Source: Bacteroidaceae bacterium (GTDB lineage: Bacteria; Bacteroidota; Bacteroidia; Bacteroidales; Bacteroidaceae). Taken from it: a DNA stretch of 39,872 nt. The position numbers were made by a program, and so were the translations under genes. The notes under the pieces were generated by a model. The model was given only the letters and a program-made list of their open reading frames with translations. It was not told where the DNA came from and ran no database searches. Shown here piece by piece: positions 8,305 through 17,653 of this stretch; positions within the stretch are counted from its first letter, which is position 1; each line of letters starts with the position of its first letter. Location: the NCBI GenBank assembly GCA_017525235.1, contig JAFXTC010000004.1, positions 1 to 39,872 on the forward strand, read 5' to 3'.

Positions 8305-9369
8305 TTATTCGCTGAATTCTCTGATTCGTTGTTCTTCGCTTAACTTACATATCAGCAAAGAATCGTCTTTCTCTGCAACGATAAAGCCTTCAAGGCCCTG
8401 AATAACAACACGTTTCTCCTGCGTAGTATGAATCATGCAATTGCTTGTTTCATAAACTTTAATATTAGGGCCAATACAGGAATTCCCGTAAATATCGCGC
8501 TCTGTGTTCAACAATAAAGAACCCCATGTGCCTAAATCACTCCAACCAAAATCTGCAGGGAACACAAATATCTCCTCGGCCTTCTCAAGAATAGCATAAT
8601 CAACCGAGATATTCTCACACTCAGGGAACTTCTCGTTAATAGCTTCTTGCTCCTTATCCGTTCCATACAAAGGAAGCAACTCCTCAAAGATATCAGACAT
8701 TACAGGCTGGTATACACGAAAAGCATTGACGATAGTACTTACGTTCCAGATAAAGATGCCGGAATTCCAGAAGAAATTGTTTTTGGAAATGTACTTCGTT
8801 GCCGTTTCTATATCAGGCTTCTCTTTGAAAGAATCAACCCTGTACATCTCCTTGTTTCTTGCAGAAGAGAATGCCAAATCTGCCTGAATATATCCGTAAC
8901 CGGTCTCAGGACGAGTAGGTTTCATTCCCAACGTTACAATGGCATCAGTCTCTGAAACAAATTTGAGGGTTGATTTTACAACACGCTGAAACTCGTTAAT
9001 ATTCATAACAATGTGGTCACTGGGCGTTACCACAATGTTTGCATGAGGGTCTGTAGCCTTGATGCGCCAACTAACGTAGGCAATACAAGGAGCCGTTCCC
9101 CTTCGGCATGGCTCAGTAAGAATGTTACCGGCAGGGACATCCGGTAATTGCTTACGCACCTCATCGGCATATTTAACAGAGGTTACCACCCATACCTTGT
9201 CAGGAGAGACCACGCCATGAAATCTGTCCAATGTTAATTGAATCAATGTCTTACCACACCCCAACACATCAACGAACTGCTTGGGAGTCTCTGTAGTACT
9301 CATGGGCCAGAATCTGCTTCCAACCCCTCCTGCCATAATTACAAGATGGTTACTGTTTTCCATATTCAC
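8305..9369 (-). CDS. manC: Mannose-1-phosphate guanylyltransferase (GDP-mannose pyrophosphorylase)
   Basis: Forms GDP-mannose from mannose 1-phosphate and GTP, precursor for mannosylated and fucosylated glycans (capsule, O-antigen, glycoproteins). The nucleotidyltransferase signature AGGVGSRFWPMS..TPKQF (13-32) and the F-K-E-K-P motif are present. Length 354 aa is the short, single-domain form without a fused phosphomannose isomerase. Two ATGs lie close together (9369, 9363); either could be the start. A -7 box lies 20 nt upstream. No sugar-biosynthesis partners are adjacent. The symbol manC is by family; cpsB/rfbM are synonyms. Confidence 0.9.
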   Translation of the reverse strand: MNMENSNHLVIMAGGVGSRFWPMSTTETPKQFVDVLGCGKTLIQLTLDRFHGVVSPDKVWVVTSVKYADEVRKQLPDVPAGNILTEPCRRGTAPCIAYVSWRIKATDPHANIVVTPSDHIVMNINEFQRVVKSTLKFVSETDAIVTLGMKPTRPETGYGYIQADLAFSSARNKEMYRVDSFKEKPDIETATKYISKNNFFWNSGIFIWNVSTIVNAFRVYQPVMSDIFEELLPLYGTDKEQEAINEKFPECENISVDYAILEKAEEIFVFPADFGWSDLGTWGSLLLNTERDIYGNSCIGPNIKVYETSNCMIHTTQEKRVVIQGLEGFIVAEKDDSLLICKLSEEQRIREFSE

Positions 9370-9388
9370 AATCCACGTATTTGAATCG

Positions 9389-9396
9389 CAAAGATA
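9389..9396 (-). promoter_or_regulatory. -7 box (TATCTTTG) of manC
   Basis: TAnnTTTG on the minus strand, about 20 nt before the manC start; no good -33 box. A long T/A tract (9429-9440) lies just upstream. Confidence 0.5.
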
Positions 9397-9484
9397 AAAA
9401 TAAAAATATGCCTATACCCGAAAAGTCAATTTTTTTTTTTCTTATTGTTGAATAATCAAATAAAAAATGTCTCTAATTGACTCT

Positions 9485-11140
9485 TTATTCGCTAATTTTG
9501 AGTACCAAGCCGCTTAATGCAGGAACAGAAACACAAAGCGGTTTCTCTGTACAGAAAGCAACCTTTTGCTTTCTACCCGTAAGCATATTGGTGGCGGAGC
9601 AACATTCTTTCTCCTTTATGTTCCACAATTCAAACATATGCTTGGGCAAGCTGATCTGCATCTGCTGTTCTGCCTCTGAGAAATTGGCAACCACCAGCAT
9701 TACACACCTCTTTCCCTTACGGGTAAACACATACTGCTGGTGCAAGGTGGGATTCTGGTACATCAAATCAAAGAACCGTCCATCCGACAAAGCAGATTCC
9801 TGCTCCTTCAGTTTCAGCACATCGGCATAGAACTGGCGCAATGACAATTCTTCCTCTGATAGAAGACTGCCATCAAAACTACCTTTATTGCGCCAACGAC
9901 GAATGGTATCAACCGACCAATAATCAAATATAGTGGTACGGCCGTCCAAACCACTGAAACCTTCCTCGTCCATTCCTCTCTCGCCAAACTCCTGACCAAA
10001 GTAGACCATAAATGGACTTCCATAAATCAGCGCACTTACCAACAACATAGCCCTACCCTTACGGGCATCGCCAACAAAGAAATCACTGGCTATCCGCTGC
10101 TCATCGTGATTCTCTAGGAAATTGAGCATGTGAGGACGGATATCATGTATGTGCTGCCAACAGGATGAAATACTTTGGGCACTGGCTTTGCCTTGTGCAA
10201 CAGCCTTCAAGGTATCATACAATCCAACCTTATCATACAGATAGTCAAAGTATCCACGATACAGATAAGACCTGTATTCCTCTGGATTATAAACTTCTGC
10301 AATGAAGACAATGTCTGGGAAAGCCTCTTTTACCTGAGGGATTGCCCACCCCCAAAACTCTACAGGAACCATCTCTGCCATATCACAACGGAAACCGTCT
10401 ATGCCTTTTGCCGCCCAGAAGAGCAAGATGCTGAGCATTTTATTCCATGTGTTTGGAATGGGAGAGAAATGTCCTATCCTTCCAGCACTGACATCAACGC
10501 CATAATTCAATTTTACGGTTTCATACCAGTCGTCACGATTTGGCCAGGCATGGAAAACATCGTTGCCTGTTGCCTTGGCAGGTGTCTCCTTGTAAGAACT
10601 GTTTGGCCTAATATAATTTAAATGAAGCGATTCGCCTGGCAAATAATAGAAGTTGTTCTGATTAGAGAATGCTACTTCCTTGTTATCGCCTACACCTAAA
10701 TCCATCGTTCCCTTTGGGCAAACATCAGAATGATACTGACGGGCCACATGATTTGGAACAAAGTCTATGATAACTTTCAGCCCAACTTTATGAGAACGAT
10801 TCACCAGATGAAGAAACTCCTTCATACGGTCGGGAACTTTATCCGCCAAATCGGGGTCAACATCGTAATAATCCTTAATGGCATAGGCACTTCCAGCCTT
10901 TCCTTTTACCACATCAGGATTGTCTCGCTTTATCCCGTAGGCCGAATAGTCAGTCTGGGTAGCATGCTCTATGATGCCCGTATACCAGACATGAGTAGCA
11001 CCAAGGCTCCGGATTTCCTCCAGAGCCTTGAGTGTAAAATCTGACATCTTTCCGCAACCGTTCTGTTTCTTAGTTCCGTTGGGAATCAACTGAGTTTTAT
11101 CGTTTCCGAAAAGACGTGTAAGAACCTGATATATTATCAT
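9485..11140 (-). CDS. Cytoplasmic GH13 alpha-amylase family enzyme
   Basis: Retaining alpha-glucan hydrolase or transferase of family GH13. All conserved regions are visible: DFVPNHV (126-132), GFRCDMAE with the nucleophile D253, VFIAEVY with the acid/base E282, and FLENHDEQR with D346. No signal peptide, so it should act on internal glucans (glycogen or maltodextrin). The start ATG overlaps the fabD stop by 4 nt (ATGA), so the two are translationally coupled. About 100 C-terminal residues form the usual beta-sandwich domain. Substrate specificity cannot be read from sequence alone. Confidence 0.9.
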   Translation of the reverse strand: MIIYQVLTRLFGNDKTQLIPNGTKKQNGCGKMSDFTLKALEEIRSLGATHVWYTGIIEHATQTDYSAYGIKRDNPDVVKGKAGSAYAIKDYYDVDPDLADKVPDRMKEFLHLVNRSHKVGLKVIIDFVPNHVARQYHSDVCPKGTMDLGVGDNKEVAFSNQNNFYYLPGESLHLNYIRPNSSYKETPAKATGNDVFHAWPNRDDWYETVKLNYGVDVSAGRIGHFSPIPNTWNKMLSILLFWAAKGIDGFRCDMAEMVPVEFWGWAIPQVKEAFPDIVFIAEVYNPEEYRSYLYRGYFDYLYDKVGLYDTLKAVAQGKASAQSISSCWQHIHDIRPHMLNFLENHDEQRIASDFFVGDARKGRAMLLVSALIYGSPFMVYFGQEFGERGMDEEGFSGLDGRTTIFDYWSVDTIRRWRNKGSFDGSLLSEEELSLRQFYADVLKLKEQESALSDGRFFDLMYQNPTLHQQYVFTRKGKRCVMLVVANFSEAEQQMQISLPKHMFELWNIKEKECCSATNMLTGRKQKVAFCTEKPLCVSVPALSGLVLKISE

Positions 11141-12036
11141 TCGATACCCTTAATGGTAACGTCGGCATTACCTTTGGCAATCTTACCAATCATGCCTTGC
11201 AAAGCACGACCGGGACCGCACTCCATGAATTCGGTAGCGCCGGCAGCAATCATATTTTGAACTTCCTGAGTCCAACGAACGCTGGCTGTAAGCTGAGCAA
11301 TCAGATTCTGCTTAATTTCTGCTGCATCAGTATGAGCCTTACCGTCTACGTTCTGGTAAACAGGGCACTTAGGAGTCTGGAACTCTGTCTTCTCAATAGC
11401 GGCCTGAAGTTCATCCTTTGCGGGCTGCATGAGGGGACTATGGAAAGCACCACCTACGGGCAGAACCAAAGCACGACGAGCACCTGCCTCGTTCAACTTC
11501 TCGCATGCTGCGTTTACAGCCTCGATGTTACCGCTGATAACCAACTGACCTGGGCAGTTATAGTTGGCAGGAACAACCACGCCGTTGCCCTGTGCGCTAA
11601 CCTCGGCACAAATCTTCTCTACTACCTCATCGTCCAAGCCGATGATAGCAGCCATAGTGCTGGGAGCTGCCTCGCAAGCCTTTTGCATAGCCAAGGCACG
11701 AGCATGAACCAACTTCAGGGCATCTTCGAACTTCAGAGCGCCAGCTGCTGCCAATGCACTGAACTCACCCAAACTGTGACCACCTACCATGTCGGGATTA
11801 AACTCCTCGCCCATGCAAATGGCATTGATAACACTGTGCAGGAATACAGCAGGCTGTGTTACCTTAGTCTGCTTCAACTCCTCTGCTGTGCCTTCAAACA
11901 TAATATCGGTAATGCGGAAGCCCAGAATCTCGTTGGCCTTCTCAAAAAGCTCTTTTGCTGTCTCATTGCTTTCGTACAGGTTTTTACCCATACCGCTGTA
12001 CTGTGCTCCCTGACCGGGAAATACAAATGCTTTCAT
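11137..12036 (-). CDS. fabD: Malonyl-CoA:ACP transacylase
   Basis: Transfers malonyl from CoA to acyl carrier protein, which starts each round of type II fatty acid synthesis. The oxyanion/active-site motifs are intact: PGQGAQ (7-12), GHSLGE with the catalytic S88, and AFHSPLM with the catalytic H199. Length 299 aa is normal. Unlike many bacteria it is not next to fabH, fabG or acpP; the next gene is a GH13 enzyme overlapping by 4 nt. A perfect-spacing promoter lies 46 nt upstream. Confidence 0.95.
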   Translation of the reverse strand: MKAFVFPGQGAQYSGMGKNLYESNETAKELFEKANEILGFRITDIMFEGTAEELKQTKVTQPAVFLHSVINAICMGEEFNPDMVGGHSLGEFSALAAAGALKFEDALKLVHARALAMQKACEAAPSTMAAIIGLDDEVVEKICAEVSAQGNGVVVPANYNCPGQLVISGNIEAVNAACEKLNEAGARRALVLPVGGAFHSPLMQPAKDELQAAIEKTEFQTPKCPVYQNVDGKAHTDAAEIKQNLIAQLTASVRWTQEVQNMIAAGATEFMECGPGRALQGMIGKIAKGNADVTIKGIE

Positions 12037-12081
12037 ATCTTTATATTCCTTATTTAAATAGGTTTATCTTCTTTCAGCCCA

Positions 12082-12113
12082 CAAAGGTACGCCGATTTTA
12101 GGAAATATGCAAA
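12082..12113 (-). promoter_or_regulatory. Promoter of the fabD-GH13 operon
   Basis: Minus-strand TTTG (12110-12113), 20 nt, TACCTTTG (12082-12089). The -33 box ends directly at the GH92 stop codon (12114). Confidence 0.8.
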
Positions 12114-14438
12114 TTAATCACTCAGAGAGTAAGGTTTTCCTGTCTTTACACCCCTGCTCTTGTTGGGAGCAGATGCCATCTGGAACTCCAAAGTACCGCC
12201 AGCCAAAAGGTCGGCATGCGTGATGTAAAGCCTGTCGTATGGCTTACCATTCAGTTTCACCTGTTTCACGTAACGATTCTTGTCGCTTACACCAGGAGCT
12301 TTAATTTCAAGAATCTTGCCGTTGGGAAGAGAAACCTTGCAATATGGGATGTAGGGAGCACCGAGGACATACTGATCGGTTCCAGGACAAACGGGATAGA
12401 AGCCCATAGCACTAAAGATGTACCAAGCCGACATTTGACCGCAATCATCGTTACCATGCAGACCATCTATGTTGTTCACATACATGCGGTTCATAATCTC
12501 ACGCAACCAATACTGAGATTTCCATGGCTGAGAAGTCCATGCATACAGGTAAGGAACATGATGGCTGGGCTCGTTGCCATGAACATATCCACCGAGGAGA
12601 CATTCCTCCTCAATATCTTCATTATCCTCATAATATTTCTTGTCCAAAGGATGGGCAAAGAGATCGTCCAACGCAGCTACAAACTTCTTATCGCCGCCAA
12701 AGCAGGCAATCATGCCCTTCACATCATGAGGAACATGGAAAGAGTAGTTAGCGCTGTTGCCTTCAATGAATCCTTCGCCATAAGTCTGCAAAGGAGAGAA
12801 ATCCTTTTTCCAACTACCATCCTTATATTTGGGGCAAGCCAGACCGATAGTGGGATTGAATACATTCCGATAGTTCAAGGCGCGCTGCTTGTAAGTTTCG
12901 GCCATCTCAACATCACCAGCATCCAGAGCAGCCTGATAGATGGTCCAGTCATCATACGCATACTCTAGCGTGTTGCTGGCACTGGTTCCACAATGGTCGT
13001 AGGGAACATAACCATACTTCATATAGTCAGTCAAGCCCTCCATCCATTTCGATGTAGAGGTTGCCTTCATAGCCTCAAGCATAGCCTTTTTGTCTTTAAT
13101 GCCAACCTTCTTGGCTACATCTGAGAGGACAGAAACTGCATGGTAGCCGCTCATGCACCAACCCTCGTTTGCCATCAAATACCAGATGGGCAACAGATGC
13201 AAGGCGCTCTGCTGCTGAATGGCAATCATGCTCTGCGCCATATCGGCACCCTGCTGGGGTTTGAGCAGGTTCAGTAAGGGATGCTCTGCGCGATAGGTGT
13301 CCCAGAGTGAGAATACCGTATAGTTGGTAAAGCCGTTAGCCTTATGGATTTCCATGTCGTTGCCACGATACTGACCGTCAACGTCCATATAAACCGAGGG
13401 GTTAATCATGGTGTGATACATGCTAGTGTAGAACAGCGTCTTCTGGTCTTCCGTACCTTCAATATCTACGGTGCGCAGCTCCTTCTCCCATCTGTTCGCG
13501 GTTTCCTGACGAATCTGGTCAAATGTCTTACCCTTTGTCTCTGCCTCCAAATTGGCAAGGGCACCGCTCATGCTTACAGGGCTGAGTGCCACCTTAACCG
13601 TCAGTTTTTTGCTGGCAGGCAACTGAAACTTAAAGTAACCAACAATCTCCTTGCCTGCCATATCGGGGAAATTGTGCTGAATGTCCATTTTGCGCCAGAA
13701 GCCGTTGTAGAGCATGCGCTGTTTATTGTTGTAGCCCCACTCTTTGATGGGTTCCGACAATTTTATAGCGAAATACGTATAGTTCTGACGAGCCCAACCG
13801 CAAGTAATACGGTAACCCGTCAGCGTAGTCTCATCTTCCACACGCAGATAGGTCCAAAGTGTTTTTCCTTCATAATTATATATGCCGCTTCCGAGGTCGA
13901 GAACGAACTGACCTTCCTGCTCAGGGAAAGTATATTGATGAATGCCCACACGTTGCGTGGCAGTAAGCTGAGCCAAAATATTATAGTCGTCAAGTCTGAC
14001 CTCGTAATAGCCTGCCGTGCACTTTTCAGTGTCGTGAGAGAAACGCGAGCGGTAACCACCATCGGGGTTCTCTGCTGTGCCTGGGTTAGTGCGAATCCTA
14101 CCCGTTGTAGGCATAATCAGAATATCGCCAAGATCAGAGTGACCCGTACCGCTCAGATGCGTATGACTGAAGCCTACAATTGTCTTATCGTGATGCTGAT
14201 AACCGGCACAATACTCGTAAACCTTACCCTGATAGCGTCCGTTTACGTTGTGAGGGATGGTATCTGTTTCTGGACTTAGCTGAACAATACCAAAGGGCGA
14301 ACAGGCACCGGGGAAGGTATGCCCCATTCCATTCGTACCAATGATAGGGTTTACATATTTAAGGACTGATGTCTGTGCATTCATCTGCATAGTCAGTAAC
14401 AACAGAAACAATGCAATGCAATGAGAATAGAATTTCAT
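12114..14438 (-). CDS. Secreted GH92 alpha-mannosidase
   Basis: Family GH92 enzymes are calcium-dependent exo-alpha-mannosidases, used by gut Bacteroidota on N-glycans and mannans. A signal peptide (MKFYSHCIALFLLLLTMQMNAQ) suggests export to the periplasm or surface. The family opening (YVNPIIGTNGMGHTFPGACSPFG) and both catalytic blocks are present: HGNEPSHH with the acid E623, and GNDDCGQMSAWY with the base aspartates D664/D665. Length 774 aa is normal. No SusC/SusD pair is next to it, so it is an orphan CAZyme here. A terminator lies between it and the upstream HU gene, and I found no clear promoter in the short gap. Confidence 0.93.
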   Translation of the reverse strand: MKFYSHCIALFLLLLTMQMNAQTSVLKYVNPIIGTNGMGHTFPGACSPFGIVQLSPETDTIPHNVNGRYQGKVYEYCAGYQHHDKTIVGFSHTHLSGTGHSDLGDILIMPTTGRIRTNPGTAENPDGGYRSRFSHDTEKCTAGYYEVRLDDYNILAQLTATQRVGIHQYTFPEQEGQFVLDLGSGIYNYEGKTLWTYLRVEDETTLTGYRITCGWARQNYTYFAIKLSEPIKEWGYNNKQRMLYNGFWRKMDIQHNFPDMAGKEIVGYFKFQLPASKKLTVKVALSPVSMSGALANLEAETKGKTFDQIRQETANRWEKELRTVDIEGTEDQKTLFYTSMYHTMINPSVYMDVDGQYRGNDMEIHKANGFTNYTVFSLWDTYRAEHPLLNLLKPQQGADMAQSMIAIQQQSALHLLPIWYLMANEGWCMSGYHAVSVLSDVAKKVGIKDKKAMLEAMKATSTSKWMEGLTDYMKYGYVPYDHCGTSASNTLEYAYDDWTIYQAALDAGDVEMAETYKQRALNYRNVFNPTIGLACPKYKDGSWKKDFSPLQTYGEGFIEGNSANYSFHVPHDVKGMIACFGGDKKFVAALDDLFAHPLDKKYYEDNEDIEEECLLGGYVHGNEPSHHVPYLYAWTSQPWKSQYWLREIMNRMYVNNIDGLHGNDDCGQMSAWYIFSAMGFYPVCPGTDQYVLGAPYIPYCKVSLPNGKILEIKAPGVSDKNRYVKQVKLNGKPYDRLYITHADLLAGGTLEFQMASAPNKSRGVKTGKPYSLSD

Positions 14439-14465
14439 ATTATGGTTTTAAGAGTTAAACAAAAA

Positions 14466-14503
14466 GACGGGGAGCAAAAGCCCGAAGGCCCCACTTCCCC
14501 GTC
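14466..14503 (-). terminator. Terminator after the HU-like gene
   Basis: 8-bp stem GACGGGGA/TCCCCGTC (14466-14473 with 14496-14503), followed on the minus strand by TTTTTG. Confidence 0.75.
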
Positions 14504-14528
14504 GTATGTATATCTATTTTGGGACTTA

Positions 14529-14810
14529 TTACTTTGATGCAGCAACACTATCCATAAACTCCTTGCAAGGCTTGAAGTAAGGAATATCATGAGCCTCAAT
14601 AACAAGAGTTGTATTCTTAGAGATGTTACGTGCTGTCTTCTGGGCACGATGCTTCAGTGTCCAAGTACCCCATCCACGGATGTATACATTTTCTTTTTCT
14701 ACCAATGCCTGCTTGATTGTATCCACAACACCCTCAACAGCAGCCAGAACAGTGAGCTGGTCAATGCCAGTCTTCTGTGATACGATTTTTACTAATTCAA
14801 TTTTAGTCAT
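14529..14810 (-). CDS. HU/IHF family DNA-binding protein
   Basis: 93-aa nucleoid-associated protein. It opens with MTKIELVKIVSQKTGI, the helical dimerisation part, and continues with the beta-arm core (VYIRGWGTWTLKHRAQKTAR), where family members carry the R-N-P motif region that inserts in the DNA minor groove; here the corresponding loop reads ARNISKNTT. Such proteins bend DNA and shape the nucleoid. Own promoter with ideal spacing, own terminator. Confidence 0.9.
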   Translation of the reverse strand: MTKIELVKIVSQKTGIDQLTVLAAVEGVVDTIKQALVEKENVYIRGWGTWTLKHRAQKTARNISKNTTLVIEAHDIPYFKPCKEFMDSVAASK

Positions 14811-14859
14811 TGTATATTTCTTTTTTTATTATTATCTAATCATTTGCGAAAAACGACTG

Positions 14860-14891
14860 CAAAGTTACATAAAGATTTTACTTTTCCCAAA
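14860..14891 (-). promoter_or_regulatory. Promoter of the HU-like gene
   Basis: Minus-strand TTTG (14888-14891), 20 nt, TAACTTTG (14860-14867). Confidence 0.8.
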
Positions 14892-14949
14892 TTTAGATGT
14901 TATAATTTTGTGGAAAATGATGAAATTCTACAACTTATGACATGTTTTC

Positions 14950-16062
14950 TTACAATCTCCGGTAGTCCCATGTATCAAGAATGTCGCCCCAAGCCTGATT
15001 TACCATGCTGATGGTACGCGGGTCGTAAGCATACTTGTTCTTTTTGTGGTCTTTCTTTTTGCCTATGTATGCCTCGATAGCTGGACGAGCCTCATCCCAT
15101 CCAGGAATGCCAAGCTCGCGGTAAATGCGTTCGGTAATGTTAAGGGCATCTTTTTCGAACTCTTCGAACTTAACCTCAAACAGATTACCCTCTGGTATGT
15201 ACTTTTTCTGCTCTTGATAAGCATCGTACAGCTCCTTGTAACTGTAAAGGATGTTCTGCTCCATTTCCTCCACTGTGATGCTGTTCAACTCGAGCGACGC
15301 TATGGTTTGGGTGAAGAAGGAGCGACTACTCTCGAAAACCGTATAGGGGTCGCGGATGAGGTAAATGAATTTAGCGTTGGGGAACATCTCCACCAATGTC
15401 TTCACCTTACCCGTATGTGGTGGATTCTTGCTAAGATACTGGGCATCCTTTACGCCACGACGACTGTTCCACATGCTTATCTTTACCAACTTCAGGAACT
15501 TGTCTTTGAAGTCGGCAATTTCCTCTGGGGTTGCCTGCTTCATGGTCAGAAAACGGTCGCAATACTCCTGCATGCTCTGCGGATAGAACCAGAAGTTATA
15601 GTAAGATACAGGGCATGTGTTCACTATGGCGAACTCTTCTTCTTGTGGCAGATCTGGACTGAGCTCCATTTTATCGGTAGGCCTATACTTTGGCATTAGG
15701 GCAGCAAAGATAGGTTTAAACAACCACTGCATTGCCATCATATAATGTGGGAAAACAGTCTGATACGTAGTAGTAAATCCAAACCTAGGGTCCTGAGCAA
15801 ATATATTGTGCACAAAGGTGGTTCCGCTGCGCCAATGTCCAAGAATAAACAGGGGATCATGTTGCAAAGGCTCGTTAGCCAGCAGTTTCTGGTACTTACG
15901 TTCCTGCAAGTGAGCAAACAGACTTAGCAATCGACAGATGCATCGGGTAAGAAACATTTTGATACGCTTGTCTTGCGCAACATGTCGACCCTGAGTTACA
16001 GCCTTGAATGTTCCCAAGTCGGCTCCCACCAAAGTATTTACCGGAAAATTGGAAAAGTTCAT
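14950..16062 (-). CDS. PAPS-dependent sulfotransferase
   Basis: Transfers sulfate from PAPS to a hydroxyl or amine acceptor. The 5'-phosphosulfate loop GHWRSGTT (75-82) and the 3'-phosphate-binding segment YLIRDPYTVFESSRSFF (234-250, with R237 and S245) are intact. Length 370 aa; no signal peptide, so cytoplasmic. It is the last gene of an operon that makes PAPS, 26 nt after cysN, which makes its donor clear. In Bacteroides thetaiotaomicron a comparable cysD/cysN/cysC/sulfotransferase cluster sulfates cholesterol and other steroids. That acceptor is a reasonable analogy, but an exopolysaccharide or lipid acceptor is equally open from sequence. Confidence 0.88.
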   Translation of the reverse strand: MNFSNFPVNTLVGADLGTFKAVTQGRHVAQDKRIKMFLTRCICRLLSLFAHLQERKYQKLLANEPLQHDPLFILGHWRSGTTFVHNIFAQDPRFGFTTTYQTVFPHYMMAMQWLFKPIFAALMPKYRPTDKMELSPDLPQEEEFAIVNTCPVSYYNFWFYPQSMQEYCDRFLTMKQATPEEIADFKDKFLKLVKISMWNSRRGVKDAQYLSKNPPHTGKVKTLVEMFPNAKFIYLIRDPYTVFESSRSFFTQTIASLELNSITVEEMEQNILYSYKELYDAYQEQKKYIPEGNLFEVKFEEFEKDALNITERIYRELGIPGWDEARPAIEAYIGKKKDHKKNKYAYDPRTISMVNQAWGDILDTWDYRRL

Positions 16063-16088
16063 TTCTTACATTGAAAATTAACTAAAGT

Positions 16089-17579
16089 CTAACGTCTTAT
16101 AATAATCTCCAACCCTTGCCTTGCAAGTTCTTTTACAGCTTTTTCTATTGCCTCGTAGTGCTCCTCCCCTATCTCCAGCTTCTTCAAGTCGAGGGTGGGC
16201 ACATCAGCCTTGTTGATATCATCCATTTCAAGTGAACGGATAATCATACCCACTGCCGAGGTGTTGTTGGTAATGGGGTCTATAAGGATGAAGGCACCCG
16301 TAGCCTTATTTTGTTTGTAAACATCAAAGAAGAGCGTCTTGGCCGTAGTAATACGCACACAACCAATCTCATTCAGTTTGAAATCCGTACCCGGCAGCTG
16401 TTCCATTGTGTTTACATCCACGCGATAACAAACCTCGTCGATGGTGGCACGGGTAGTATTGGTATTGTGCTTCAGGAAGAATTGCTTGCCTCTGTCCATC
16501 GGTTCTTCATCCATCCACACCAACATGGTTTGGAAATACCGACCAATATTTGGAACGTTATCAGGGCGCACAATCATCTCGCCTCGACTGATATCTATCT
16601 CATCTTCCAGAGTTATACAAATAGACTGGGGGCAGAAGGCGTAGTCCAATTCACCTTCATATGTAACAATGCTCTTTACCTTGCTTTTCTTCATGCTAGG
16701 CAGAGCCATGACCTCATCACCCTTGCGGATTACACCACTGGCAACCTTACCGCAGAAACCACGGAAGTTAAGGTTGGGGCGCAAAACGTACTGAACAGGG
16801 AAGCGGAAGTCATCCATATTACGGTCGCGGTCGATGGGTACCGTCTCCAGGAACTGAAGTAGCGATATGCCCTTATACCAAGGCGTTCGCTCACTCTTCT
16901 CCACCACATTGTCACCCTCCAGAGCCGATAAAGGAAAGCACGTTACGTCTTCAATGCCCAGTTGATTGGTCAGCGCCAAGTATTCATTCTTTATTTTTGT
17001 GAATACTTCCTCAGAGAAATCCACTAGGTCCATCTTGTTAACGGCCAATACAATATGTTTTATTCCGAGTAACGAAACCAAGAAGGTGTGGCGGCGTGTC
17101 TGAGTAATAACTCCTGTGCGAGCATCCACCAAGATGATTGCCAAATTCGCAGTACTACCGCCAGTAATCATATTACGGGTGTACTGCTCATGTCCTGGAG
17201 TATCGGCAATGATGAACTTGCGTTGGTTGGTTGAGAAATAACGGTAGGCAACATCTATGGTAATACCCTCCTCACGCTCTGCTTTAAGACCATCCAGCAA
17301 CAAGGCATAGTCTATCTGTCCTGCTCCGGCATTTCCCACACGTTTAGAGTCGCGCTCCAAAGCCTGTAGCTGGTCTTCATATAGTTTCTTGCTGTCGAAA
17401 AGAAGTCGGCCAATCAACGTTGACTTACCGTCATCAACAGAACCTGCCGTTAAGAGTCTGAGCAAATCCTTCTTCTCGTCGGCATCAAGATAAGCCTTTA
17501 TATCTAATGAGGACTCTCCCCCCAGCCCCTCCCTATTAGGGCGAGGAGTCGTCACTTTTGTTTCAATTGTATTATCCAT
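16089..17579 (-). CDS. cysN: Sulfate adenylyltransferase subunit 1 (GTPase)
   Basis: GTPase subunit of ATP sulfurylase; GTP hydrolysis drives APS formation by CysD. G motifs: GSVDDGKST (46-54), [14 protein letters not shown]-Tu-like domains II and III follow. The start is set at ATG 17579 (496 aa), 74 nt after the cysD stop. An in-frame TTG at 17657 would translate a non-coding palindromic repeat ([13 protein letters not shown]), the well-known look of a translated intergenic repeat. Even with the corrected start, residues about 11-24 ([14 protein letters not shown]) come from a second, inverted copy of the same repeat, after which the normal CysN opening ([16 protein letters not shown]) resumes. 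Confidence 0.93.
   Translation of the reverse strand: MDNTIETKVTTPRPNREGLGGESSLDIKAYLDADEKKDLLRLLTAGSVDDGKSTLIGRLLFDSKKLYEDQLQALERDSKRVGNAGAGQIDYALLLDGLKAEREEGITIDVAYRYFSTNQRKFIIADTPGHEQYTRNMITGGSTANLAIILVDARTGVITQTRRHTFLVSLLGIKHIVLAVNKMDLVDFSEEVFTKIKNEYLALTNQLGIEDVTCFPLSALEGDNVVEKSERTPWYKGISLLQFLETVPIDRDRNMDDFRFPVQYVLRPNLNFRGFCGKVASGVIRKGDEVMALPSMKKSKVKSIVTYEGELDYAFCPQSICITLEDEIDISRGEMIVRPDNVPNIGRYFQTMLVWMDEEPMDRGKQFFLKHNTNTTRATIDEVCYRVDVNTMEQLPGTDFKLNEIGCVRITTAKTLFFDVYKQNKATGAFILIDPITNNTSAVGMIIRSLEMDDINKADVPTLDLKKLEIGEEHYEAIEKAVKELARQGLEIIIRR
17515..17548. repeat. GC-rich palindromic intergenic repeat, copy B, inside the cysN coding region
   Basis: Reads CTCTCCCCCCAGCCCCTCCC then TATTAGGGCGAGGAG on the plus strand. 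It is an inverted copy of the repeat at 17615-17648 and encodes part of the CysN N-terminus. Confidence 0.75.
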
Positions 17580-17614
17580 ATTATATTTCTTGTAAGAAAT
17601 GCCACCAATATATA

Positions 17615-17648
17615 CTCCCCTCCTTAACAGGGAGGGGCCGGGGGTGAG
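17615..17648. repeat. GC-rich palindromic intergenic repeat, copy A, between cysD and cysN
   Basis: A hairpin CTCCCCTCC/GGAGGGG with a short TTAACA loop, followed by CCGGGGGTGAG. It is a REP-like element between the cysD stop and the cysN start. Confidence 0.75.
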
Positions 17649-17653
17649 TCTTT

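Noticed and set aside
13344-14279. 311-residue plus-strand frame opposite the GH92 gene
   Set aside because: Antisense shadow; no start signals or domain, while the minus frame has full GH92 catalytic motifs.
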